Source: Acetobacteraceae bacterium | GTDB lineage: Bacteria; Pseudomonadota; Alphaproteobacteria; Acetobacterales; Acetobacteraceae | DNA: 25,193 nucleotides | Reading direction: 5' to 3' | Assembly: GCA_030039695.1 (NCBI GenBank) | Contig: JASHVB010000920.1 | Location: 1 to 25,193 of the forward strand | Program-made: the position numbers and the translations under genes | The notes under the pieces: generated by a model | Databases searched by the model: none | The model's input: only the letters and a program-made list of their open reading frames with translations | Told to the model about the DNA's origin: nothing | In this document: piece by piece, positions 17,403-23,302 of the stretch | Numbering within the stretch: the stretch's first letter is position 1 | Layout: each line of letters begins with the position of its first letter

Positions 17403-17579
17403 ATGCACAGGCCGAAAGCCGCGTGACTCTTTATTGCCAACAATCCGTCGCCGGGCGAGCACGAGGTGCGCGGCTTGCTCACATCCCTCACCAGCATGTC
17501 ACACGACGAATATGTGCCGGTGAAGGGCGTCGAGGCGGGCGAAAGCGCGCCCAGAGGGATCGAGCCGCGTGAAGGTTGA
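17403..17579 (+). pseudogene. Small gene interrupted by an in-frame TGA after seven codons
   Basis: ATG 17403 has a very good ribosome site (TGAGGAGC, about 8 nt upstream). The frame reads MHRPKAA, then TGA at 17424-17426, then continues openly for 50 codons (LFIANNPSPGEHEVRGLLTS and onward) to TGA 17577-17579. The second part has gene-like composition (LTSMSHDEYVPVKGVEAG). I do not recognise the protein. If the TGA were TGG, the product would be a 58-residue soluble protein. It could be a nonsense mutant, a readthrough gene, or a short leader with chance open sequence after it. Confidence 0.45.
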
Positions 17580-17692
17580 GCACAACCCCTCGGTTGAATA
17601 GCGTGGTCGTGCCCGTCCTGGGTGCCCGTGCCAGCAGGGCGCCGGTCGCCCGGGCCGCCGAGCCGTTTGTGCCCTCTGGACGTTCATTTAAT

Positions 17693-17753
17693 TGGCGCGC
17701 CCGAGAGGATTCGAATCCACGGAAGCGCTTGGACTTCGGCGATTTTCAAGTCC
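17693..17753 (-). pseudogene. tRNA-like 3'-half fragment
   Basis: Read on the minus strand, this 61-nt piece has a CTTGAAA anticodon loop, a long variable arm, a TTCGAAT T-loop and a 3' CCA. Its middle matches the tRNA-Ser(UGA) at 22388-22477 closely: CTTGAAAA, CCGAAG and CGCTTCCGTGG are shared. Its last 14 or so bases (ending GGGCGCGCCA) instead resemble the 3' end of many bacterial tRNA-Arg genes. No matching 5' acceptor strand follows, and the anticodon and T stems contain mismatches, so it is not a working tRNA. Such fragments are often left by elements that integrate at tRNA 3' ends. Confidence 0.6.
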
Positions 17754-18126
17754 GACGAGACGGTGCAACGCTATGCCGCGTCGACCTCGGCGACCTGCTC
17801 GCCGCACGTTTGAAAGTCACCCGACTTTGAGCTGCTTTAGGCTTCCCACTGCTGGGAAGCCTAAAACTGCGCACACTGCAGTGATCGAAAACGGAAGGCT
17901 CCATTTCCGATTAGCGAGTGCGTTGTGCGAGATAGTCTTATCGCGTGTCGGGCCGCCTTGCGGACCTGGGCTTTTCGTATGGCACGAAATACCCCCCAGA
18001 CGATGTGACTCCTTAATATTGCGTTTGACGGGTTCGAGGATCACGCACGATCGATCGAAAACCTTCGGCTTTCGTTCGTGTCCTCCCCCTCCAACTCATG
18101 CCGATGCGCCGTCTCGACGACGGTCC
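17754..18126. other. Stretch without a supported gene
   Basis: Between the tRNA-like fragment and the small Cys-rich gene I see no convincing coding frame. The one clear structure is the 13-bp hairpin at 17836-17865. Confidence 0.4.
17836..17865. repeat. Perfect 13-bp hairpin
   Basis: TTTAGGCTTCCCA (17836-17848) and its exact reverse complement (17853-17865) are separated by a 4-nt CTGC loop. The stem is stable enough for a terminator, but neither strand has a T-run directly after it. It may be a weak bidirectional terminator or an end sequence of a former mobile element. Confidence 0.6.
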
Positions 18127-18345
18127 TTATTTACAGACCACTTTCCCATTTGGCTCTCGAGTGGCTGTATGGCCCGTTGTCTTAAGGCAATAGCCTTCGC
18201 GCTGCCCGCCGGCGACGCACTTGCCATGTTCATCACGATGTTGGTTCTGACCGCAGCCGCCCAACGCGAACGCCGGCGAGACCGCCAAAGACAGGGTGGT
18301 GGAGACAACGACGGCACCCAGTAGCGCGAGCCGAAACTTTTTCAT
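18127..18345 (-). CDS. Small secreted Cys-rich protein
   Basis: The 72-residue product starts at ATG 18345, with GGAGG 10 nt upstream; a TTG one codon earlier is also possible. It has a clear signal peptide (KKFRLALLGAVVVSTTLSLA, cleavage near PAFA/LGG at about residue 27). The mature part has four cysteines (31, 43, 53, 71) in a small basic/polar domain beginning GGCGQNQHRDEHGKC. Two disulfides in the periplasm are likely. Short proteins of this GCG-x-HR style are common as hypotheticals in alphaproteobacteria; I know no function. It stands alone. Confidence 0.75.
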   Translation of the reverse strand: MKKFRLALLGAVVVSTTLSLAVSPAFALGGCGQNQHRDEHGKCVAGGQREGYCLKTTGHTATREPNGKVVCK

Positions 18346-18987
18346 CAACGCGAGACCTCCGAAGCTTTAGACCGAAACGGTTGCGGTTCATACCGGAACC
18401 GATCAGAGACGGTCAACGACCCGCGAGGGAGCTCTGAAAAAATTTCTGCGGATATCTCTGATCCCGGTCCGTTCCCGCCGTAATGCGCACGGTGCGCAAC
18501 GGGAACGCGTCGCAGCGACGCGCGGGACAGGCGAGCTGGAAGGGCGCGCAAATGTGCGTCGCAGGCAACGGGAACGAAGTGCGACCACCGTGGTCCAGGG
18601 GCGCAGTCGTATGACCCCACCGGCATGGTCGATGCGGCTTCATCTTGCCGACGCCGATCTGGCGCAGCGCAAGACCCGCTGTCGCTAGTCGGAGCGCCCA
18701 GCATTGCGGACGCGTGACGCGCCCGCCCCGTACGGCGTCACGTAAAACCGCTCAACGGATGTCTGCACGGTCGTCCAATCCCAAACAACAAGAACGTAGG
18801 TATCCCCGACGCAGTCCGGCTGAAAGCCGAAGCCTTCCGCTTGCAACTGACGATATGCTGTTCAGCCACGTCACGTCGATTCCAAACCGCGATATAGACG
18901 CGCACGTCCGCTCGCGCATGCAATCGTCACACACATCCGGAGCATCTTTGGTTTCCGGCTCCGACCTCAGAACCATAAACTGACCAG
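18346..18987. other. Stretch without a supported gene
   Basis: These 642 bp have open frames on both strands, but none with a ribosome site and recognisable protein. A repeated GCAACGGGAACG motif occurs at about 18496 and 18568. The part next to 18345 should carry the promoter of the small Cys-rich gene. Confidence 0.4.
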
Positions 18988-19309
18988 ATGTACCGCCCTA
19001 ACCCCATCGAAGCGCGAACGCCGCGCCAGCGCCGCCCCGATACCACAGTGCAGTGGCCCGGCTTCTGTTGTGGCTCAACAAACAACCAGTGCGCGCCGAC
19101 CGCGTTGGCCGGCGCCCTCCGCGTTGGCGTGCCAAGGTGTTACCTGTGTGTCCGGATCGGACATGTTCCGAAGTGGCGGAAGCAACGACCTCTCGAACCT
19201 CGCGTGGTCGTGCCTGCGGTGCAACACGTGGCCAGAGGAACGACACCCTGGCGCCACGGACCCTGGCGGCTTCTATCCGAGAGACAGCGGCAGCCGGCGC
19301 AAGAGATGA
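18988..19309 (+). pseudogene. Frameshifted HNH endonuclease remnant
   Basis: Two overlapping plus-strand frames together spell an HNH nuclease. The first (ATG 18988) contains the zinc pair RCYLC (19138-19149) and then IGHV, with the histidine at 19162-19164, where an HNH motif would have a DH pair. The second, one frame over, contains GGSNDLSNLAWSCLRCN (19175-19225), which is the conserved N and second CxxC of the family, followed by a DPGGFYPRDSG tail to TGA 19307-19309. A single shift between 19165 and 19172 would restore CxxC-H-N-CxxC order. In its present form neither frame encodes a complete active site. HNH nucleases are common cargo of phages and mobile elements. Confidence 0.6.
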
Positions 19310-19457
19310 TCAGCCTAGGCCGCTAGCAGCGGGGTTAGGTTGGAACTGATACGGCCACTTTGGTTTCGATAAGGACACTTCTCGGAACCAAAACACTGCT
19401 GCGATCCCCCTTGGGCATGCAAGCACGACCCTCAGCCGCGTCAGCAGCCTGAGGGGC

Positions 19458-19895
19458 TCATCGATAATGATCAGCCTCGCTGAAGCCGATCCCCACATCG
19501 TGGCCGAACCTGATGAGCGCCGTGCCCAGCAGGGCAATCGCCAGGAAGAACAGCGTGGCAGCCCCATAGACATGCTCCAGCCCCAGGGAGGCGCTGGCAA
19601 ACGCCACGACCAGCAGCAAGCACGTGCACACCCCACTGGAGAGCGCAAAGTGCGTAGCATTGTTCAGTATGCGCGCCCGTCGGTGCAGCCGTGGGAGATC
19701 CGATTTCAACCGGGCACGAGATCGATCCTCGTCGTCGATGTCGTTCAGTTGACGAATGCGATCGATGACAGCGGTCAGTCGCCCCTGCAAGATGGAGACG
19801 AAGGCAGCAACCGCACCGAGCAAGAAGGCCGGCGCCGTTGCCTCCGATATCACGTGCGAGAGTTGGACTGCGTCTGGCGCAGAGAGAAAAGACAT
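19458..19895 (-). CDS. DUF2721-family membrane protein
   Basis: ATG 19895 is preceded by GGAGG at 7 nt, so this start is preferred over a much longer open frame that extends upstream. The 145-residue product has the DUF2721 layout: a hydrophobic N-terminal helix (APAFLLGAVAAFVSILQGRL), a charged middle segment (DRIRQLNDIDDEDRSR, then RARILNNATHFALSSGVC), and two further helices (about 85-103 and 110-127). Function of the family is unknown. It is a single gene with no close partner. Confidence 0.82.
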   Translation of the reverse strand: MSFLSAPDAVQLSHVISEATAPAFLLGAVAAFVSILQGRLTAVIDRIRQLNDIDDEDRSRARLKSDLPRLHRRARILNNATHFALSSGVCTCLLLVVAFASASLGLEHVYGAATLFFLAIALLGTALIRFGHDVGIGFSEADHYR

Positions 19896-20027
19896 GCGGT
19901 ATCCTCCGGAAGCATCCAGGCCAGGAGGCGATACCCCGTAGGCGCTTGCAAGGCGCGCGTCGCGCTGGTCACCGAGACTGCGCGCGGACAGCCGACCACC
20001 TAGGGCCGATTGTGCGGTCAGAGGATT

Positions 20028-20297
20028 ATGTCGGGTTCGGATAGCTCGACGCCTCCGGGAGCGCCACCGCGGCCCACCTGCGCCGCGCTGTCGGCCAGCA
20101 ACATCGGCCCACCCTCGACGCTGGTAACCGCCCCGCAGGGGCCTCCCGGGGGCGTGCAGGCCGGGCCCGGCATCGGCGAGCCGGAGAGGCCCTGGGGGCG
20201 CTCGGTCGGCGCCGTCACTGACCTCCAGGCGTCCGCCTCGGGCAGCCCGCAGCGCCAGGCCGCGCTCTCCTACCTCCTCGCCTCGCATCGGGGCTGA
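20028..20297 (+). CDS. Unrecognised Pro/Gly-rich ORF
   Basis: From ATG 20028 the frame gives 89 residues, rich in Pro, Gly, Ser and Ala, with strong G/C third-position bias and the ending QAALSYLLASHRG. AGAGG lies only 3-4 nt before the ATG, which is too close for a good ribosome site. A minus-strand frame over 20018-20218 has equally coding-like composition, so the strand itself is uncertain. No domain or transmembrane segment is visible. Confidence 0.3.
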   Translation: MSGSDSSTPPGAPPRPTCAALSASNIGPPSTLVTAPQGPPGGVQAGPGIGEPERPWGRSVGAVTDLQASASGSPQRQAALSYLLASHRG

Positions 20298-20476
20298 TCG
20301 AGGCTTGCGATCGCGATCGCGACCATGGCGATCAGGCCGGCAATCGCCACGATGCCCCAGAACACTGCGAAGATGTGGCGTGTCAGTTCCGGAACTTTGT
20401 TCCGTAAGCGGCGGAACGCGCCTGCACCGGCGAGAATGATTCAGCCGCAGAAGAGCACGGCGATAAGCTGTCCCAT
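20270..20476 (-). pseudogene. Small membrane protein gene interrupted by an in-frame TGA
   Basis: The frame starts at ATG 20476, 6 nt after the stop of the upstream membrane protein gene. It reads MGQLIAVLFCG, then TGA at 20443-20441 (codon 12), then IILAGAGAFRRLRNKVPELT and a second hydrophobic helix (FAVFWGIVAIAGLIAMVAIA), to TAG 20272-20270. The TGA falls in the middle of the first transmembrane helix, where tryptophan (TGG) would fit well. Both halves make structural sense only together. It is a nonsense mutant, a readthrough gene, or a sequence error. It probably forms an operon with the gene before it; function unknown. Confidence 0.55.
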
Positions 20477-20482
20477 GTTAGC

Positions 20483-20818
20483 TCAGCTGCCCGCGATATC
20501 TCGGGGGCACGAGATTTCGGGGCCGCTGCTCGACGCAATGAGCGCCTTGTAAAGTGCCGCGTCCTTCGGAGACATGCCTGCGATAGCCGTGCACGTCTCG
20601 GCATGTTCCGCCGCTTCGTGGCCCTCGCGGGCGGACCTGTTCTGCGGGGCGGTGACGCCCACAACGACCACGGCTCCAACACCGAGGACGCCGAGGGTGA
20701 TGCGGCCAGCGCGGGTGCCGATCAGGGCGATCAGCAGGAAGCCGCAAAGGGCAATACCGATCAGAGTCAGGTAGCCGTTAGCTTTTGGTCCTCGCGGGCT
20801 GCTTCGGCGATTTGCCAT
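20483..20818 (-). CDS. Unrecognised two-helix membrane protein
   Basis: The 111-residue product has a basic N-terminus, two transmembrane helices (about 16-34 and 39-57), and a soluble C-terminal part with two cysteines (TCTAIAGMSPKDAALYKALI and EISCPRD). ATG 20818 lacks a strong ribosome site. It is divergent from the Phd/PIN toxin-antitoxin pair, with only 49 bp between the starts, so the 19-bp palindrome there could govern both. It is followed after 6 nt by the TGA-interrupted membrane protein gene. I do not recognise a family. Confidence 0.6.
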   Translation of the reverse strand: MANRRSSPRGPKANGYLTLIGIALCGFLLIALIGTRAGRITLGVLGVGAVVVVGVTAPQNRSAREGHEAAEHAETCTAIAGMSPKDAALYKALIASSSGPEISCPRDIAGS

Positions 20819-20836
20819 TCGGCCGCAGGCGACCTA

Positions 20837-20855
20837 TGTAGTGCTGAGCACTACA
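20837..20855. promoter_or_regulatory. 19-bp perfect palindrome, likely toxin-antitoxin operator
   Basis: TGTAGTGCT (20837-20845) and AGCACTACA (20847-20855) are exact inverted repeats around one base. The site ends 12 nt before the antitoxin ATG. Antitoxins of the Phd/YefM type bind such dyads to repress their own operon, so autoregulation is expected. A GTG inside the palindrome (20841) is also in frame with the antitoxin. Confidence 0.75.
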
Positions 20856-20867
20856 ATCGGCAAGATA

Positions 20868-21143
20868 ATGTCGTCGACAACAATCTCCGCACGAGACGCC
20901 AACCAGCATTTTGCCGACATCCTCGGCAAAGCCGCGGCGGGCGAGACCGTTATCATCACCAGGCGCGGCAAGCCGGTCGCCACTCTTGCGCCCTATCGCC
21001 CTGAGGCTGCCGCCTCACCGGAGCGCAAAGCGGCCTGGGACCGCTTGCTCGCGAGTCTCAAGCGGGGCGTGACCATCGGCATTTCCGAGGCAGAGGCGCG
21101 TGCCTGGAAATGGAACCGAAGCGACCTTTACGACCGCGACTGA
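20868..21143 (+). CDS. Phd/YefM-type antitoxin of a VapBC-like pair
   Basis: The 91-residue product from ATG 20868 contains the Phd/YefM fold signature: SARDANQHFADILGKAAAGE followed by TVIITRRGKPVATLAPY. This forms the DNA-binding and dimer part. The C-terminal region (residues about 50-91) would wrap the toxin. An in-frame GTG at 20841 would add nine residues but lies in the operator, so the ATG is preferred. The toxin gene follows after 6 nt. Expected role: neutralises the PIN toxin and represses the operon. Confidence 0.9.
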   Translation: MSSTTISARDANQHFADILGKAAAGETVIITRRGKPVATLAPYRPEAAASPERKAAWDRLLASLKRGVTIGISEAEARAWKWNRSDLYDRD

Positions 21144-21149
21144 TCGGCC

Positions 21150-21593
21150 GTGCGCTTTTCCATCGACACCAACGTCCTCGTCTACGCGGCTGTCAGCCAG
21201 ACCGGCGCCAAACACCGAGCCGCCCTCGGGGTCATGCGTCGCGCATCCCAGCGCGACTGCGTCATCACGTTGCAGGCGCTGGCCGAGTTATTCCGGGCCT
21301 TGACTGGCAAGTTCAAGGTCGCGGCCAGGGAAGCAACGGCCATAGTGGAGCAATGGCGGTCGGTGATGCCGGTGGTGGCTGCCGATGAAGCTTGTCTCGT
21401 CGACGCGATGGACGCTGTGGCGGGTCACGGCCTCTCGTTCTGGGACGCGATGCTCTGGGCCACGGTGAAGCACGCTGGCTGTAAGCTGTTGCTGACCGAG
21501 GACGGCCAGGACGGCTTCGCCCTCGGCGGCGTGGTGCTGGTCAACCCGTTCGCGTCGCCTCGTTCACCGTTGCTGATGCAGGCGTTGCGATAG
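21150..21593 (+). CDS. vapC: PIN-domain ribonuclease toxin (VapC family)
   Basis: This 147-residue protein starts at GTG 21150, 6 nt after the antitoxin stop. The acidic PIN residues are in place: D6 in SIDTNVLVY, E46 in LQALAELFRAL, D99 in LSFWDAMLWA and D118 in LLLTEDGQDG. VapC toxins are Mg-dependent RNases that cut tRNA or rRNA when the antitoxin is degraded. Length is a little above the usual 130 residues. Pairing with a Phd/YefM antitoxin instead of a VapB AbrB-type is common. The gene looks intact. Confidence 0.92.
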   Translation: MRFSIDTNVLVYAAVSQTGAKHRAALGVMRRASQRDCVITLQALAELFRALTGKFKVAAREATAIVEQWRSVMPVVAADEACLVDAMDAVAGHGLSFWDAMLWATVKHAGCKLLLTEDGQDGFALGGVVLVNPFASPRSPLLMQALR

Positions 21594-21622
21594 CCCGGAA
21601 GAGCCCGTTGGTACCGGCGAGC

Positions 21623-21832
21623 CTACTTGCGCGGCCATAGCCAGGACAGAAGCGACGTGATGACACCCGCGAGCGCTATAACGGCCGCCGCGCCAGCAAT
21701 GGACCATGTGATCCAGTGTGGACGCAGCTGCTGTCGCCGGCGCTCCTCGTCCTCGTGCGCGAGCCATCGTTCGGCCTGTTTCGGCTCCGCCACGACGCTG
21801 GATGCCGGGCCGTTCGGCGATGAGGTAGACAT
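21623..21832 (-). CDS. Small C-tail-anchored membrane protein
   Basis: The 69-residue frame from ATG 21832 has a charged N-terminal helix (EPKQAERWLAHEDEERRRQQ) and one transmembrane helix at about 41-66, ending SWLWPRK. A TTG two codons upstream is also open; neither has a strong ribosome site. It converges on vapC with 29 bp between the stops. I do not recognise it; the charged-helix plus single-anchor layout supports a real gene. Confidence 0.55.
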   Translation of the reverse strand: MSTSSPNGPASSVVAEPKQAERWLAHEDEERRRQQLRPHWITWSIAGAAAVIALAGVITSLLSWLWPRK

Positions 21833-21842
21833 TAGCAATGCT

Positions 21843-22043
21843 CTGGAGGCGAAATTTCCGGACGATGAGTGCGCGCAGCAGCGTTACCGCGACGAGGCGG
21901 ACGCGGAACTGACAGCGCTGTTCAACAAGCCGGACGTTCGGAAGGCTATTGAAGCGTTGGTGGAGGCGCTGACGCGCGAGGGCGAGATCGATGGCACTAA
22001 GGCCCAGGCCATCGTCGAGCAGCATCTCGGCACAACCCGATGA
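21843..22043 (+). pseudogene. Helical C-terminal fragment of an unrecognised protein
   Basis: The plus-strand frame ending at TGA 22041-22043 has coding-like sequence from about 21843: AKFPDDECAQQRYRDEADAE, KPDVRKAIEALVEALTREGE and IDGTKAQAIVEQHL. There is no usable start codon near this part; upstream in-frame starts would run opposite the tail-anchored gene. It may be the leftover C-terminus of a larger gene. The ALxxALxxxGxIDGxxAxxI pattern is reminiscent of short helical C-termini in M41-like peptidases, but I would not assign it. Confidence 0.35.
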
Positions 22044-22194
22044 CCTGGAGAGGCGATCGTTGCCGTCACACCGCGCAGTCCTATCTGCTGGAAGGAGAGC
22101 AGGTCGTCCCCATGGGGGATGGATGTGGATGATGCCAGGAGCTGGGCGCAGACCGGACCGAAGTTGGCAGAAGTCGCTTGCGCAAACTCCATAT

Positions 22195-22233
22195 GAGGTT
22201 CTTCACCTTGGCCGCTGTCAGCTTTTGCCTCAT
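22195..22233 (-). pseudogene. Start of a tyrosine integrase, 13 codons left
   Basis: ATG 22233 follows a strong ribosome site (GGAGG, 5-6 nt upstream) and reads MRQKLTAAKVKNL. This resembles the first residues of the arm-binding domain of tRNA-targeting tyrosine integrases, which continue with a GxYxDGxGLYL motif. Here the sequence after residue 13 no longer resembles an integrase. It reads away from the tRNA-Ser gene, 155 bp from its 3' end, the usual place for an integrase gene. A deletion of the rest is the simplest reading. Thirteen residues are few, so chance cannot be excluded. Confidence 0.45.
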
Positions 22234-22322
22234 GTGCACCTCCGCGAGGCGGAACCGTCCGCCATGATCCACGACTTGATCGTGGATTGCGGTGCAGCGC
22301 CGTGGAGCTGCGCGGAGTAAAA

Positions 22323-22354
22323 AACTCCTGAAAGTCTGGGATTTTTCAGGAGTT
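22323..22354 (-). terminator. Rho-independent terminator of tRNA-Ser
   Basis: AACTCCTGAAA (22323-22333) and TTTCAGGAGTT (22344-22354) form an 11-bp stem with a 10-nt loop. On the minus strand the stem is followed by a T-run. It lies 34 bp downstream of the tRNA-Ser 3' end. Confidence 0.85.
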
Positions 22355-22387
22355 GGTGGAGTGCGCTGGAGTGCGAAAACGGCTAAC

Positions 22388-22477
22388 TGGCGGAAGGGGT
22401 GGGATTCGAACCCACGGAAGCGGTGAAGCTTCGGAGGTTTTCAAGACCTCTGCCTTAAGCCACTCGGCCACCCTTCC
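22388..22477 (-). tRNA. tRNA-Ser(UGA)
   Basis: The 90-nt gene folds as a class II tRNA. The acceptor GGAAGGG pairs with CCCTTCC; the anticodon stem GAGGT/ACCTC holds the loop CTTGAAA with anticodon TGA, which reads UCA serine codons. There is a long variable arm, the T-arm is GTGGG-TTCGAAT-CCCAC, and the CCA is encoded. A terminator follows directly. It is the right-hand border of the variable region and a classic integrase target. Confidence 0.96.
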
Positions 22478-22648
22478 CAACCATTGCGCGGCCAGATGGT
22501 ATCATTCCGGCCCTATCGAGTGTTGTATGTGCGTTGCGGCGAAAGTCAGCCAAAACGCCTAGCGAATTGATATTGCTACGCTTTCTTCGTTCTCCAAGGC
22601 CGTTTTTAAGACCGGCGCCGTAAAACGCACGGACATCCATCCACTACA

Positions 22649-23302
22649 CTAGCCGCGCGCCGCGGCAATCGCTGTGTTCAGCGCCTTTACGCCCGCCGCC
22701 GGCCCGTCGGGGTGGTTCCATACACAACCGACAACCGCAAGGAAATCCGCTCCGGCGCGTACCAGCGGGCCGCAGTTCTCCGCAGCGATCCCACCGATCG
22801 CACAGCAAGGCAGTTCCATGATCTCCGACCACCATTGCAGGATGTCCGGCGAGATGAAACGCGTGACGTCCTTCGTGCCAGACGGAAAGAACGCGCCGAA
22901 TGCCACATAGTCCGCGCCATCCTCGCCGGCCTGCATCGCGAGGTCGCGGCTGCCCTTGCAGGTAACGCCGAGCGTCGAGTCAGGCCCGATCACCGCGCGT
23001 GCGCTCTTCGCCGGCATATCCTCCTGGCCGACATGCACACCGTCGCAGCCGAAATCGCGCACGAGGTCCGCCCGGTCGTTCAATAGGAATGCCACACCGC
23101 GCGACTGCGCAACAGGCCGCAGTGCATCGGTCGTGCGTTTCCAGTCGTCCTCGCTGACATCCTTTAGTCGCAATTGCACCGCAGCCACATCGCCCGCATC
23201 CAGCGTCGCCGCTAGCAGATCAGCAAATGGCACCGGGTCGAGCTTCGGCGGCGTGATCAGATAGACGCGGCAGCGATTGTCGCTGCCGCCCATGCGCGAC
23301 AT
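22649..23302 (-). CDS. thiE: Thiamine-phosphate synthase
   Basis: The 217-residue product joins the HMP pyrophosphate and thiazole phosphate halves of thiamine in the cytoplasm. ThiE blocks are visible: AAVQLRLKD (about 39-47), FLLNDRADLVRDFGCDGVHVGQEDMP (about 71-96), the phosphate-loop region DYVAFGAFFPSGTK (about 131-144) and AIGGI (about 167-171). Its ATG shares one base with the aldolase stop (TGATG), so the two are translationally coupled. Residues usually reading GxSxH in the family are GVTCK here, so substrate details may differ. No thiamine riboswitch is seen before the operon. Confidence 0.9.
   Translation of the reverse strand: MSRMGGSDNRCRVYLITPPKLDPVPFADLLAATLDAGDVAAVQLRLKDVSEDDWKRTTDALRPVAQSRGVAFLLNDRADLVRDFGCDGVHVGQEDMPAKSARAVIGPDSTLGVTCKGSRDLAMQAGEDGADYVAFGAFFPSGTKDVTRFISPDILQWWSEIMELPCCAIGGIAAENCGPLVRAGADFLAVVGCVWNHPDGPAAGVKALNTAIAAARG

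Larger units (their letters stand above)
17693..22388. mobile_element. Possible decayed integrative element at tRNA-Ser
   Basis: Bounds are the tRNA-like fragment (left) and the 3' end of tRNA-Ser(UGA) (right), both in the same orientation. Inside are the integrase stub, a toxin-antitoxin pair, a broken HNH nuclease and several orphan small genes, the typical content of a decayed element. Against it: the left fragment's last bases do not match this tRNA, and no recombination genes remain. Treat as hypothesis. Confidence 0.3.

Noticed and set aside
17693..17830. Plus-strand peptide with RAREDSNPRKRLDFGDFQ
   Set aside because: This is a translation across an antisense tRNA-like sequence, a known source of false proteins.
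19458..20288. Long version of the DUF2721 gene starting at 20288
   Set aside because: The extra 131 residues are Arg/Gly-rich and unlike the family, and the ATG at 19895 has a strong ribosome site.
13789..20476. UGA recoded as tryptophan across the genome
   Set aside because: bcsA, bcsB, bcsZ and the aldolase end normally at TGA, so TGA is a working stop here.
22388..22477. tRNA with a TGA anticodon as a UGA suppressor explaining the TGA-split genes
   Set aside because: Anticodon UGA reads UCA serine codons, not UGA stops.
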